DNA from: Streptomyces caniferus
GTDB taxonomy: Bacteria > Actinomycetota > Actinomycetes > Streptomycetales > Streptomycetaceae
Reading direction: 5' to 3'
Assembly (NCBI RefSeq): GCF_009811555.1
Contig: NZ_BLIN01000005.1
Span: 2,179,501 to 2,243,500 of the forward strand
DNA length: 64,000 nucleotides
Positions 40,534 to 49,419 of this stretch are shown here, piece by piece. A program made the translations under genes and the position numbers. How positions within the stretch are numbered: position 1 is the first letter of the stretch; each line of letters begins with the position of its first letter. The notes below the pieces were generated by a model that worked only from the letters and a program-made list of their open reading frames with translations, was not told the origin of the DNA and made no database searches.

Positions 40534-42666
40534 CTACTTCACCCCGGCCTCCCTCATTTGCCGCAGCTCCTTCTTCAGTTCGCCCACCTCGTCGCGCAGC
40601 CTGGCGGCGACCTCGAACTGCAGCTCGGCCGCGGCGGCCCGCATCCGCTCCGTCATCTCCTCGATCAGCTCGGCGAGTTCGGCGGCGGGACGGTCCGTCA
40701 GCGCCGCCCCCGCCTTGCCGCCCTTGCCCTTCGCGGCCTTTCCGCCGAGCGCCGGGACCGGCGCCTTGCCCTGGCCCTCCTTGGGCTCGGCGCCCTTGCG
40801 GTACCCCGTGCCCAGCAGCTCCCGGGTGTCGATCTCCTCGCGGGCGAGGGTGGCGACGATGTCGCCGATCTTCTTGCGGAGCGGCTGCGGGTCGATGCCG
40901 TTCTCCTTGTTGTACGCCAGCTGCTTCTCCCGGCGGCGGTTGGTCTCGTCGATGGCCTTCTCCATCGCCGGGGTGACCTTGTCGGCGTACATGTGCACCT
41001 GACCGGAGACGTTGCGCGCCGCACGTCCGATGGTCTGGATGAGCGCCGAACCGGACCGCAGGAAGCCCTCCTTGTCGGCGTCCAGAATGGCCACCAGGGA
41101 GACCTCGGGCAGGTCGAGGCCCTCACGCAGCAGGTTGATGCCCACCAGGACGTCGTACTCACCCGATCGCAGCTCACGCAGCAGCTCCACCCGGCGCAGG
41201 GTGTCCACGTCGCTGTGCAGATAGCGGACCTGGATACCGAGCTCCAGGAAGTAGTCCGTGAGGTCCTCGGCCATCTTCTTGGTGAGGGTGGTGACGAGGA
41301 TGCGCTCGTCCTTGTCCGTACGCGTACGGATCTCGTGCACCAGATCGTCGATCTGCCCGTCGGTGGGCTTGACCACCACCTCCGGGTCGACCAGACCGGT
41401 CGGCCGGATGATCTGCTCCACGAAGCCGTCACCCCTGGCGAGCTCGTACGAGCCCGGGGTCGCGGACAGATAGATGGTCTGGCCGATGCGCCCCAGGAAC
41501 TCTTCCCACTTCAGCGGCCGGTTGTCCATGGCGGACGGCAGCCGGAAACCGTGCTCGACGAGGGTGCGCTTCCGGGAGGCGTCGCCCTCGTACATGGCGC
41601 CGATCTGCGGGACCGTGACATGCGACTCGTCGATGACCAGGAGGAAGTCCTCCGGGAAGTAGTCGAGGAGGGTGTTGGGCGCGGAGCCGGGCTCGCGGCC
41701 GTCCATGTGCATCGAATAGTTCTCGATGCCCGAGCAGGAGCCGATCTGACGCATCATCTCGATGTCGTAGGTGGTGCGCATCCGCAGCCGCTGGGCCTCC
41801 AGATGCTTGCCCTGCTTCTCCATCGTGGCGAGGCTGTCCGCCAGCTCGGCCTCGATCCCGGCGATGGCCCGCTCCATGCGCTCCGGACCGGCGATGTAGT
41901 GGCTGGCCGGGAAGACGTACAGCTCCCGGTCGTCGCTGATGACCTCGCCGGTGAGCGGATGGAGGGTGGACAGCGCCTCGATCTCGTCGCCGAACATCTC
42001 GATCCGCACGGCCAGCTCTTCGTACACCGGGAAGATCTCGATGGTGTCGCCGCGCACCCGGAAGGTGCCGCGGGTGAAGGCCACGTCGTTGCGCGTGTAC
42101 TGGATGTCGACGAAGCGGCGCAGCAGCGCGTCCCGGTCGAACTCGTCGCCGACCTTCAGCGGCACCATGCGGTCGACGTACTCCTGCGGCGTACCCAGAC
42201 CGTAGATGCAGGACACCGAGGCGACCACGACGACATCACGCCGGGTGATCAGCGAATTCGTCGCGGAGTGCCGCAGCCGCTCGACCTCCTCGTTGACCGA
42301 GGAGTCCTTCTCGATGTACGTATCGGACTGCGGGACGTACGCCTCGGGCTGGTAGTAGTCGTAGTAGGAGACGAAGTATTCGACCGCGTTGTTCGGCAGC
42401 AGCTCTCGGAATTCGTTGGCGAGCTGGGCCGCGAGGGTCTTGTTGGGCGCCAGGACGAGCGTCGGGCGCTGCAGCTTCTCGATCATCCACGCGGTGGTCG
42501 CCGACTTGCCGGTGCCGGTCGCGCCGAGCAGGACGACATCCTTTTCACCCCCGCGGATACGCCGCTCGAGTTCGGCGATGGCCGTGGGCTGGTCGCCACT
42601 GGGCTGGAAGGGGCTGACGACCTCGAAGGGCGCCACCGTGCGTTCGATGCTTGATACGGGCCGCAT
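40534..42666 (-). CDS. uvrB: Excinuclease ABC subunit B
   Basis: Damage-verifying helicase-like subunit, 710 residues from ATG at 42666 ([20 protein letters not shown]). Walker [18 protein letters not shown], the beta-hairpin region [18 protein letters not shown], helicase motifs [18 protein letters not shown] and [19 protein letters not shown], and the C-terminal UVR motif ([20 protein letters not shown]) that binds UvrC are all present. The -10 of a damage-type promoter ends seven bases before the ATG, so the mRNA is probably leaderless. The frame stays open upstream to 43101, but that part has no family similarity. Confidence 0.97.
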   Translation of the reverse strand: MRPVSSIERTVAPFEVVSPFQPSGDQPTAIAELERRIRGGEKDVVLLGATGTGKSATTAWMIEKLQRPTLVLAPNKTLAAQLANEFRELLPNNAVEYFVSYYDYYQPEAYVPQSDTYIEKDSSVNEEVERLRHSATNSLITRRDVVVVASVSCIYGLGTPQEYVDRMVPLKVGDEFDRDALLRRFVDIQYTRNDVAFTRGTFRVRGDTIEIFPVYEELAVRIEMFGDEIEALSTLHPLTGEVISDDRELYVFPASHYIAGPERMERAIAGIEAELADSLATMEKQGKHLEAQRLRMRTTYDIEMMRQIGSCSGIENYSMHMDGREPGSAPNTLLDYFPEDFLLVIDESHVTVPQIGAMYEGDASRKRTLVEHGFRLPSAMDNRPLKWEEFLGRIGQTIYLSATPGSYELARGDGFVEQIIRPTGLVDPEVVVKPTDGQIDDLVHEIRTRTDKDERILVTTLTKKMAEDLTDYFLELGIQVRYLHSDVDTLRRVELLRELRSGEYDVLVGINLLREGLDLPEVSLVAILDADKEGFLRSGSALIQTIGRAARNVSGQVHMYADKVTPAMEKAIDETNRRREKQLAYNKENGIDPQPLRKKIGDIVATLAREEIDTRELLGTGYRKGAEPKEGQGKAPVPALGGKAAKGKGGKAGAALTDRPAAELAELIEEMTERMRAAAAELQFEVAARLRDEVGELKKELRQMREAGVK

Positions 42667-42673
42667 GGGATCC

Positions 42674-42696
42674 ACCGTACGACTCGGCACTGACAA
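42674..42696 (-). promoter_or_regulatory. RecA-NDp/PafBC-type damage promoter of uvrB
   Basis: Minus strand TTGTCAGTGC (42696-42687), 7-nt spacer, TACGGT (42679-42674), nine of ten bases matching the upstream box. The predicted start is at or next to the uvrB ATG. Confidence 0.8.
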
Positions 42697-43330
42697 TCGA
42701 CGCAGCCAGCGCCCTGACCTGCGGTTGCGCGGTGTGCGGCGGCACCGGCGGGCGGGGGCAGGGCCGGCGATCGGTCGGGAGCTCCGGCCGGCAGGAGGCG
42801 ACGCGGGCGGCACGGGAGCAGGGGATGACGCGGGCGACGGGGGACGCGTGGCACGACGCGGCGCGGCGCGGGCGATGAACGCAGTGGGCGACAGGCGCGC
42901 GGACGACGGACGCGCGGGCCACGCGCGACGCCGAGCGCGGGACACCGCAGGGCCATGGCCCTCGGGCGCAGAAGCCGTACCGCACAAGCCGTACAGGAGA
43001 GCCGCCCGCTTCCCCCTCCGGCTCCGGACGGCCGGCCGTGAGCGCGACGCGCCGTGCGCGGAGCCGGCCGCGGCGGGTCGGCCCTTCGGGTGGTCGGCCA
43101 AAACCGTTCAGACGCACGAGGGGTGACGCATCATCGGCCAAGATGCGCGGATGCCGCGGCTCCGGCAAGTTGGACGGCGTCGGAGCGTACGTCTGTAGCA
43201 CGGCTGATCCGGGCATCCTGCAACTGCGCGTCGCTCCAAACGGAAACCGGCCACTTCCCGTTCAGCGCCCGGCAACTACACGACCGCCTCCCGCTACGGC
43301 CCGGCTGCGAGCCTCTGCCCGTCCGACCCG

Positions 43331-43370
43331 GTTCACGTCACTTCACGTCAGCTCACGTCCACGACGTCAC
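43331..43370 (+). repeat. Four 10-bp direct repeats before the phosphodiesterase gene
   Basis: GTTCACGTCA, CTTCACGTCA, GCTCACGTCC and ACGACGTCAC follow each other without gaps, ending just before the GAGGAG ribosome binding site. The TTCAC core resembles PHO-box half sites, but those repeat every 11 bp, not 10. Confidence 0.55.
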
Positions 43371-43381
43371 GAGGAGTCCGT

Positions 43382-44266
43382 ATGCGTATTCGCCCCGTCG
43401 CCACCGTTGTCGCCGGTGCGCTCATGGGTCTGTCCGCGCTCGCCCTCTCCACAACCGTCGTCCAGGCCGCACCCGCCGGACATCCTCCGGTGACGGTCGC
43501 CCACCGCGGCGCCTCGTCGTACGCGCCCGAGAACACCCTCGCCTCGATCGACGCGGCCGACCGGCTCGGCTTCGAATGGGTCGAGAACGACGTCCAGCGC
43601 ACCAGGGACGGCGAGCTGGTCATCCTCCACGACAACTCGCTCGCCCGGACGACCAACGTCGAGCAGGTGTTCCCCGGCCGCTCCCCGTGGAACGTATCGG
43701 ACTTCACGCTGAAGGAGATCGAGAAGCTGGACGCGGGCAGCTGGTTCGGGCCGAAGTTCCGCGGGGAGCGGGTGCCGACCCTCGAGGACTACATGGACGA
43801 GGTCGAGAACAACGACCAGAGTCTGCTGATGGAGCTGAAGTCGCCGGAGCTCTACCCCGGCATCGAGCTGCAGACCCTCACCGAGCTGCGCCGCGCGGGC
43901 TGGCTGGACAAGGGGCACGTCAAGGACCGTCTGATCATCCAGAGCTTCAATGCCGACGCGATCAAGACCGTGCACCGCCTGCGGCCGGAGGTCAAAACGG
44001 GCTTCCTCGGCAATCCGTCCGTCGCCGACCTCCCGAAGTTCGCCAAGTACTGCGACCAGATCAACCCCGTCCACACGGCGGTCACCCCGGAGTACGTCGC
44101 CGCCGTGCACGGCCTGAAGGGCCCGCACCGCCGGCCCCTGGACCTGTACACCTGGACCGTCGACGACGCGGCCACCGCGGTCAAGGTCGCCGGTCTGGGC
44201 GTCGACGGCATCATCACCAACAAGCCGGACGTGGTGCGTGACGCCCTGGGGGACTACGACGACTGA
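43382..44266 (+). CDS. Secreted glycerophosphodiester phosphodiesterase
   Basis: Splits glycerophosphodiesters from phospholipids into glycerol 3-phosphate and an alcohol. It has 294 residues with a signal peptide (cut near VVQAAPA). GDPD catalytic residues are visible: His41 in VAHRGASSYAPENT, Glu68 and Asp70 in FEWVENDVQ and His83 in VILHDNSLAR. It resembles Streptomyces GlpQ-type enzymes, which scavenge phosphate and glycerol outside the cell. ATG at 43382 has GAGGAG upstream. A terminator-like stem follows. Confidence 0.94.
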   Translation: MRIRPVATVVAGALMGLSALALSTTVVQAAPAGHPPVTVAHRGASSYAPENTLASIDAADRLGFEWVENDVQRTRDGELVILHDNSLARTTNVEQVFPGRSPWNVSDFTLKEIEKLDAGSWFGPKFRGERVPTLEDYMDEVENNDQSLLMELKSPELYPGIELQTLTELRRAGWLDKGHVKDRLIIQSFNADAIKTVHRLRPEVKTGFLGNPSVADLPKFAKYCDQINPVHTAVTPEYVAAVHGLKGPHRRPLDLYTWTVDDAATAVKVAGLGVDGIITNKPDVVRDALGDYDD

Positions 44267-44288
44267 GACCGGAGCCGCCGGGGACGGG

Positions 44289-44340
44289 GCGGCGGGACGG
44301 GGGCGGCGACAGCGACAGCGACCGATCCCTGTCCCGCCGC
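44289..44340 (+). terminator. Hairpin after the phosphodiesterase gene
   Basis: GCGGCGGGAC (44289-44298) and GTCCCGCCGC (44331-44340) form a perfect 10-bp stem with a long loop. Confidence 0.6.
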
Positions 44341-44341
44341 A

Positions 44342-44364
44342 CTGTCAGTGGTGCGTCCTACCCT
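44342..44364 (+). promoter_or_regulatory. RecA-NDp/PafBC-type damage promoter of ogt
   Basis: CTGTCAGTGG (44342-44351), 7-nt spacer, TACCCT (44359-44364). The GTG start at 44371 is six bases after the -10, so the transcript should be leaderless. Confidence 0.75.
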
Positions 44365-44370
44365 GATCAG

Positions 44371-44970
44371 GTGATGCATTCCGAGCAGGATTCCCACCCG
44401 GCGGCAGCGCCGGACGCCGCGCCGGAGGCAGCGGTGCCGGCCCCGCGCGACTGGGCCTGGACGCGGCTGGAGACCCCGATCGGCCCGCTGCTGCTCGCCG
44501 CGACCCGAAAGGGCCTGGTCCGCGTCGTCTTCCATGCCGACGAGCGGACGTCCCGCCGTGAGCTGACCCGTCTGGAGCAGTTCTTCGGCGGGGCGCCACT
44601 GGCCGCGCTCCCCCATCTGGCGACGGCCGCGGCCGAGCTCACCGCCTACTTCGCCGGAGAGCTCCGGTCCTTCACCGTCCCGCTGGACTGGTCGCTGTCC
44701 GCCGGCTTCCCCGCCCGGGTCCTCGGGGCCCTGGCCACCGGGGTCCCCTATGGCGCCGTCGTCGGCTACCAGGACCTCGCCGACCGGGTCGGGGAGCCGG
44801 GCGCCGCCCGCGCGGTGGGCGCCGCGATGGGCTCCAATCCGCTCCCGGTCGTCGTCCCGTGCCACCGTGTCGTGGCCAGTGACGGCGGCATCGGCGGCTT
44901 CGGCGGCGGGCTGGAGACCAAGCGTCTGCTGCTGGCCCTCGAAGGCGTGCTGCCCGCTCCGCTCTTCTGA
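44371..44970 (+). CDS. ogt: Methylated-DNA--protein-cysteine methyltransferase
   Basis: Repairs O6-alkylguanine by moving the alkyl group to its own cysteine. It has 199 residues from GTG at 44371 (ATG at 44374 also possible). The acceptor Cys164 is in VVVPCHRVVASDGGIGGFGG, preceded by the DNA-binding helix VPYGAVVGYQDLADRVGEPG. There is no Ada-type zinc domain; instead a 28-residue P/A-rich extension. The damage-type promoter directly upstream fits a role in alkylation repair. Confidence 0.94.
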   Translation: MMHSEQDSHPAAAPDAAPEAAVPAPRDWAWTRLETPIGPLLLAATRKGLVRVVFHADERTSRRELTRLEQFFGGAPLAALPHLATAAAELTAYFAGELRSFTVPLDWSLSAGFPARVLGALATGVPYGAVVGYQDLADRVGEPGAARAVGAAMGSNPLPVVVPCHRVVASDGGIGGFGGGLETKRLLLALEGVLPAPLF

Positions 44971-45022
44971 TCCCGACCGTCGTCCGCCCTCGCCGAGGCC
45001 GGCTCCTACGAATGGCAGCGCC

Positions 45023-45565
45023 ATGTCCCGTCAGATCGCTCTGCTCCGCGGCATCAATGTCGGCGGCCACAACTCCTTCCCCAAGGCGAAGCAGCTGGAG
45101 CTGGCCGAGTCCCTGGGCTTCCAGGACGTCTCGGTGCTCCTGCAGACCGGCAACATCGTCTTCGCCGACCCGGGTACTCCGCCGTCCGAAACCGCCCGGG
45201 TGCTCCACGACCGGATCGCCGACGAGCTCGGCCTGACGGTGCCGGTCATCGTCCGGACCCGCGACGAGCTGGCCGCCGCCGTCGCCGCGAACCCGTTTCC
45301 GCAGGCCGTACCGGAGCCCAAGAGCCTGCACGTCACGTTCCTGTCGGCGGTGCCGGCCGACACCTCCCGGCTGGATGCGCTCGACCCGGCCGCGTTCGCG
45401 CCCGACCAGTACCGGCTGATCGGGCGCGAACTGTATTTGTGGTGCCCCGGCGGCATCGGCCGCTCCAAGCTCGCCGAGGTGGTGGGCCGCGCCCGCCTCG
45501 GGGTGACGGCCACCGCCCGTAACTGGAACACCGTCAGCAAGCTCCTGGCGCTGGCCGACGCCTGA
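45023..45565 (+). CDS. DUF1697 family protein
   Basis: 180 residues from ATG at 45023 (MSRQIALLRGINVGGHNSFP). The opening ALLRGINVGG followed by VSVLLQTGNIVFADPG, and the C-terminal CPGGIGRSKLAEVVGRARLG then TATARNWNTVSKLLAL, define DUF1697. Biochemical role unknown. It follows ogt by about 50 bp on the same strand and may be co-transcribed with it from the damage-type promoter. Confidence 0.9.
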   Translation: MSRQIALLRGINVGGHNSFPKAKQLELAESLGFQDVSVLLQTGNIVFADPGTPPSETARVLHDRIADELGLTVPVIVRTRDELAAAVAANPFPQAVPEPKSLHVTFLSAVPADTSRLDALDPAAFAPDQYRLIGRELYLWCPGGIGRSKLAEVVGRARLGVTATARNWNTVSKLLALADA

Positions 45566-45584
45566 GGCCCCGAAGGCCGGGCCG

Positions 45585-46046
45585 TCAGCGCCAGCCGTAG
45601 CGCTCGCGCAGCCGGTTGACGACCAGGTTGAAGCGGCCCCGGTCCAGCGCGCAGGCCTCGCGCCGCATTCCGGCCGGGTGCACCCGCAGCACCCGGTCCA
45701 CGGCCACCCATGAGTCGCGCCCCGCGCGGTCCCACGGGCCGGTCCCGAGGGGGACCCACTCCCGGTCGTTGTTGTGCCGCTTGCTGGACAGCTGCACGGC
45801 CAGCAGCGTCCCGCCGGTCTCCCGGGCGACGACCAGCACGGGGCGGTCCTTGCCCCGGCCGTCGTTCTCCTCGTACGGCACCCAGGTCCACACGATCTCG
45901 CCGGGGTCCGGGTCGCCGTCGGGGTCGGGTGCGTAGGACATCTTTACGGTGCCGACGGACCGCGGCCGGGCCTCCACGGTCGCGGTGGGTCCCTGGCTGC
46001 CGGGCAGCGCGGCGGGTTCGTCGGATGCGTTGAATGAAGTGGTCAC
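45585..46046 (-). CDS. Solitary PemK/MazF-like (CcdB-barrel) protein
   Basis: 153 residues. After a 45-residue disordered N-terminus the core PGEIVWTWVPYEENDGRGKD, RPVLVVARE, LSSKRHNNDREWVPLGTGPW and DSWVAVDRVLRVHPAGM follow the MazF beta-barrel order, including the G-x-I-W start and the K-D-R-P turn. No antitoxin gene is adjacent: the neighbours are DUF1697 (convergent) and a WGR-domain gene (divergent). So it is either an orphan toxin-like RNase or a domesticated family member. GTG start at 46046. Confidence 0.8.
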   Translation of the reverse strand: MTTSFNASDEPAALPGSQGPTATVEARPRSVGTVKMSYAPDPDGDPDPGEIVWTWVPYEENDGRGKDRPVLVVARETGGTLLAVQLSSKRHNNDREWVPLGTGPWDRAGRDSWVAVDRVLRVHPAGMRREACALDRGRFNLVVNRLRERYGWR

Positions 46047-46111
46047 GGGCTCACGCTAACCGCCGCCGCCGGCGCGGCGATCAGCGGTCCCGCCCGGCGG
46101 TCCGGGCTCGA

Positions 46112-46134
46112 TTGTCAGTGGTCGGCCGTACGGT
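46112..46134 (+). promoter_or_regulatory. RecA-NDp/PafBC-type damage promoter of the WGR gene
   Basis: TTGTCAGTGG (46112-46121), 7-nt spacer, TACGGT (46129-46134): a full match to the mycobacterial recA damage-promoter layout and the best copy in this window. It leads into a 48-nt leader before the start at 46183. Confidence 0.85.
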
Positions 46135-46182
46135 TTTTTCCAGCGGGGGACGGCCGTGGGGCCGCCCGGGGAGGGGATCGCC

Positions 46183-47613
46183 ATGTCCGAGAACACGACG
46201 TATCTGGAGCTGTCGCAAGAGGGCGGCGGCGCCCACAAGTTCTACGAGGTGACGGTGCGGGACACGGTCGTCTCGGTGCGCTACGGACGCATCGGCGCGG
46301 GCGGCCAGCAGCAGACCTCGACGTTCCCGACGCGGGACAAGGCGCAGGCCGCCGCCGCCAGGAAGGTCGGCGAGAAGGTCCGCAAGGGCTATGCGCCGGC
46401 GGTCCGGGGCCGGCGCGCCGCCCGGCCGGTGACACGGCGCCAGGTCTCCTCCGCCCCCTCGACGGCCCGCGCGGTCGCACCGGTGCTGTGGCGCTTCCGT
46501 ACGGGCGCGGCCGCCTTCGGGATCCACATCGCGGAGGACCGCTGCTGGGTGGGAAACCAGAACGGCGACGTCTACACCCTCGGCCACGACGGTGAGGTGC
46601 TGGCGCGCTATCAGCTGCCCGACGGCGTCAAGTGCCTGGTGGCGGACGACTTCTGGATCTATGCGGGCGGCGACGACGGCACGGTCTACGACCTCTCCTC
46701 GAAGGTCCCCTTCGCCGCCTACGACATCGCCGCCGACGTCGACATCTTCTGGCTGGACATCCGCGAGGGCATCCTCCATGTGGCCGACCGCAACGGCGGA
46801 CTGACGGTGATCGACCACGAGGACGAGTACCAGTGGTCGCGGCGCAGCGCGGGCGAGCACGCCTGGATGGTGCGGCGGGACGAACACGCCGTCTACCACG
46901 GGCATCACCGCGGTGTGACCGCCTACTCGGCCGACGGCAGCGGCGAGTTGTGGCACACCGCGACCCAGGGCTCGGTGCTGTTCGGCTGGCAGGAGGACCA
47001 CGCGGTGTACGCCGGCACCAACCGGAACGTCGTCCAGCGGCTGGCGAAGGACAGCGGAGCGCTGGAGGCCACGTACCGGTGCGACACCGTCGTCTACTCG
47101 TGCGCCACGGCCCCCGGCGGCCGGTATGTCTTCGCCGGCGACTCGGCCTCCTCGGTGTACTGCTTCGCCGCCGACGGCACCCGGCTGTGGAAGCTGGGCA
47201 CCGGCGGCGGATCGGCGCTGTCCATGCAGTACCTGGACGAGAAGCTGTACATGGTCACCACCGACGGGTCCCTGGTGTGCGTGGACGCGAGTGACGCGGC
47301 CGTCGCCGCCGCCCGGTCGGGCACGGTGCCGGTGGCCCGGGACGTGAAGTCGGCCGCCGCGCTGCCCACGTACACCCCGTCGGCCACGGTCCGGACGGTG
47401 GCGTCCGCCACCGCCTCGGGGATCGTGGTGGAGTGCGTGCAGGAGAGCGGCCGACTGCGGGTCCATGTCCTCTCCGACGGCTACGAACCGTCCTGGAACG
47501 TGCAGTTCCCGCGTCATATACGCCGGGCCGGGGCGCGGTACGTCGTCGATGAACTGTCGGCGGCCGCGGGCGGCTTCTACCGCGTCCGCGGCGAGATCCG
47601 GCAGCTCGTCTGA
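46183..47613 (+). CDS. WGR-domain / beta-propeller protein
   Basis: 476 residues from ATG at 46183 (MSENTTYLELSQEGGGAHKF) with GGAGGGGA five bases upstream. Residues 1-75 are a WGR domain (KFYEVTVRDTVVSVRYGRIG, then TSTFPTRDKAQAAAARKVGE), a module found in PARPs and MolR-like proteins. A basic linker (RGRRAARPVTRRQ) leads into a PQQ-like/WD-type beta-propeller of about 370 residues with repeated blades (CWVGNQNGDVYTLGHDGEVL, IYAGGDDGTVYDLSSKVP, VFAGDSASSVYCFAADGTRL). The perfect damage-type promoter suggests a DNA damage-response role. No catalytic motif is visible. Confidence 0.85.
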   Translation: MSENTTYLELSQEGGGAHKFYEVTVRDTVVSVRYGRIGAGGQQQTSTFPTRDKAQAAAARKVGEKVRKGYAPAVRGRRAARPVTRRQVSSAPSTARAVAPVLWRFRTGAAAFGIHIAEDRCWVGNQNGDVYTLGHDGEVLARYQLPDGVKCLVADDFWIYAGGDDGTVYDLSSKVPFAAYDIAADVDIFWLDIREGILHVADRNGGLTVIDHEDEYQWSRRSAGEHAWMVRRDEHAVYHGHHRGVTAYSADGSGELWHTATQGSVLFGWQEDHAVYAGTNRNVVQRLAKDSGALEATYRCDTVVYSCATAPGGRYVFAGDSASSVYCFAADGTRLWKLGTGGGSALSMQYLDEKLYMVTTDGSLVCVDASDAAVAAARSGTVPVARDVKSAAALPTYTPSATVRTVASATASGIVVECVQESGRLRVHVLSDGYEPSWNVQFPRHIRRAGARYVVDELSAAAGGFYRVRGEIRQLV

Positions 47614-47640
47614 GGCCAGATGGGCAGGCCGGCCCGGTCC

Positions 47641-48279
47641 TCAGGGCAGGCCGCTCCAGGCCGGCCGCCGGGGATCGTCGGCCCGTACGACCACATCCGC
47701 CGCCTCCTCGGGCCGGGTCCCGGCCTCGTAGCGCGCGAACGCGGGCAGGGTCCAGCGCTCGTCCTGCGGGGTGCGGCGGGCGAGGGCGGCGGGCGACAGC
47801 TTCAGGTGCACCGAGAGATCGAAGGGGAACCAGTGGCCGAGCAGCAGCGGGCCGTGCAGCAGCAGGACGCCGCCGGGCGGCAGCTGCGCATACGCGCTGC
47901 GCGTCGCCCGGTCCGCCACCGGATCCCAGAGGTCCGGCAGCACCCGCCCGCTGCCGCCCGGGTCCAGCGGCTGGAACACCTCGCGCCACAGGGCCTGCCG
48001 GTCGAACCATTCGTCGTGGAAGGCGTCGGGGTCCTCACGGCCGTATTCGAGCCGCAGCGAGGCGGGGCGCAGGAAGCCGAAGGTGCCGGCCTTGTGCACC
48101 GCCCGCCCCCGGAGCCGGAGCGCCTCGGCGAGCCGGCCGGCCAGCGCGCCGGGCGAGGCGGCGGGCGCCCCGTCGAGGGCCACGCGCAGCCAGGGGCTCC
48201 CGTCCCTCGCAGGCATCGTGGCGATGCGCTCGGCGAGGGCGTCGGTGAGCCGTTCCCAGGTGATCGCTTCGAGCCGCAC
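47641..48279 (-). CDS. Uridine kinase-like protein with a degenerate P-loop
   Basis: 212 residues. The fold order is that of nucleoside kinases (RVALDGAPAASPGALAGRLA at the P-loop position, then RPASLRLEYGREDPDAFHDEWFD, LPPGGVLLLHGPLLLG and a LID-like SPAALARRTPQDERWT). The usual GxxxxGKS is replaced by GAPAASPG, so ordinary ATP binding is doubtful, although this variant seems shared by Streptomyces relatives. Convergent with the WGR gene across a 27-bp gap. Confidence 0.75.
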   Translation of the reverse strand: MRLEAITWERLTDALAERIATMPARDGSPWLRVALDGAPAASPGALAGRLAEALRLRGRAVHKAGTFGFLRPASLRLEYGREDPDAFHDEWFDRQALWREVFQPLDPGGSGRVLPDLWDPVADRATRSAYAQLPPGGVLLLHGPLLLGHWFPFDLSVHLKLSPAALARRTPQDERWTLPAFARYEAGTRPEEAADVVVRADDPRRPAWSGLP

Positions 48280-48339
48280 CCCGCCATTCTGCCCGGCCGG
48301 GCCGCGCGGGGCGCCCCGCGTCGGGCCGGGCGCCGTGGT

Positions 48340-49266
48340 TCAGGCCTGGTCCGCGGACGGCCGGGCGGCTCCGTAGCGGCTGAGTTCGGCCGCCGCCTCC
48401 TTCGTCGCCTCGATGACGCTGTCGGGGGCCACCGGCATCACGGACTTGAGCTTGAGCAGCAGGACCGCTCCCATGATGGAGCCGTCCCACATGATCGGCG
48501 CCGCACAGGAATTCCAGCCGGCCATGCACTCCTCGTACCCGAGCGCATGCCCGAGGTCGCGCACCTCCGCCAGGGACTCCGCCAGCGCCTCGTTGTCCCG
48601 GTAGACGCCGGGTCCCGCCTGCTCGGGGACGGGCTCGGCCAGCACCCGCTGCTGGAGCACCTCCGGCAGGTAGGCGAGGATCGTCCGCCCGGAGGCACCG
48701 GTGCGCAGCGAACGCGTCACGGACAGCACATCACGCGGCGTCATCCCCAGTTCCGCGAGGTCGGAGTCGCCGACGGCCATGTCGACGCACTGTCGTTGCG
48801 CGCCGGAGAAGGGCGCCACCATGTAGAGAAACGCCAGCCCGCCGTCCGTGGCCGTCCGCAGTTCGCGCAGCACCGTCTGCGAGGTGGCCCCGTCGAGGCG
48901 GTGGTCGAGTGCGGTGAAGGCGAGTTGGGCGGCCGAGGTCCGCAACCGGTAGAGGCCGCGGTCCACCCGCTCGAAGATGCGCTGGTAGATGCCGGACTGC
49001 AGGATGCGGTAGACGACGGAGTCGTCCAGGCCGGTGAACTCCGCGATCTCCCCCGGCCCATGGGCGGATCCGCCCAGCTCGGCGAAGGCCGTCTGGACGA
49101 GGAAGACCCGCTCGGCATGGCCGGATCCCGACGCACGGGAGCCGGACGACGTGCCCTTGGGTGCCTGACGCGCCTTCTTGGAGTGGCCCGTGGTACGCGG
49201 CGCCACACCGGTGGCGGTCGCGTCGGCCGAGGCCGACGATCCCGTGGCCGTGGTGCTGTTGCCCAT
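48340..49266 (-). CDS. IclR-family transcriptional regulator
   Basis: 308 residues from ATG at 49266 (MGNSTTATGSSASADATA), GGGGAGAG upstream. A 55-residue S/T/A-rich extension precedes the winged helix (AERVFLVQTAFAELGGSAHG, PGEIAEFTGLDDSVVYRIL), and the C-terminal half is the IclR effector domain (SLRTGASGRTILAYLPEVLQ, GHALGYEECMAGWNSCAAPI). Upstream and on the same strand are a quinone oxidoreductase gene and a palindrome at 50508-50526 that may be its site. Ligand unknown. Confidence 0.85.
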   Translation of the reverse strand: MGNSTTATGSSASADATATGVAPRTTGHSKKARQAPKGTSSGSRASGSGHAERVFLVQTAFAELGGSAHGPGEIAEFTGLDDSVVYRILQSGIYQRIFERVDRGLYRLRTSAAQLAFTALDHRLDGATSQTVLRELRTATDGGLAFLYMVAPFSGAQRQCVDMAVGDSDLAELGMTPRDVLSVTRSLRTGASGRTILAYLPEVLQQRVLAEPVPEQAGPGVYRDNEALAESLAEVRDLGHALGYEECMAGWNSCAAPIMWDGSIMGAVLLLKLKSVMPVAPDSVIEATKEAAAELSRYGAARPSADQA

Positions 49267-49419
49267 CGTGTGCTCTCTCCCCTGGCAGTGGTGGGCGCCC
49301 GAAGGCGCAGGGCATGTGCGCTGCGGGCCGGCACCCCCGCGGTCCGCGGTTCCCTGCGGCCGGTCCCGGGGTGCGCTCCCGCAGCCGTGGTGCCCGTACG
49401 ACACCCCGGGCTACCGCAA

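Larger units (their letters stand above)
42667..43381. other. uvrB / phosphodiesterase divergent intergenic region
   Basis: About 715 bp without a supportable gene. The left end holds the uvrB promoter (42674-42696); the right end holds a four-copy 10-bp repeat (43331-43370) and the GAGGAG ribosome binding site of the phosphodiesterase gene. The middle (42750-42960) is low-complexity GC-rich sequence dominated by GACG/GCGG runs. Short open frames on both strands have no coding character that I trust. Confidence 0.55.
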
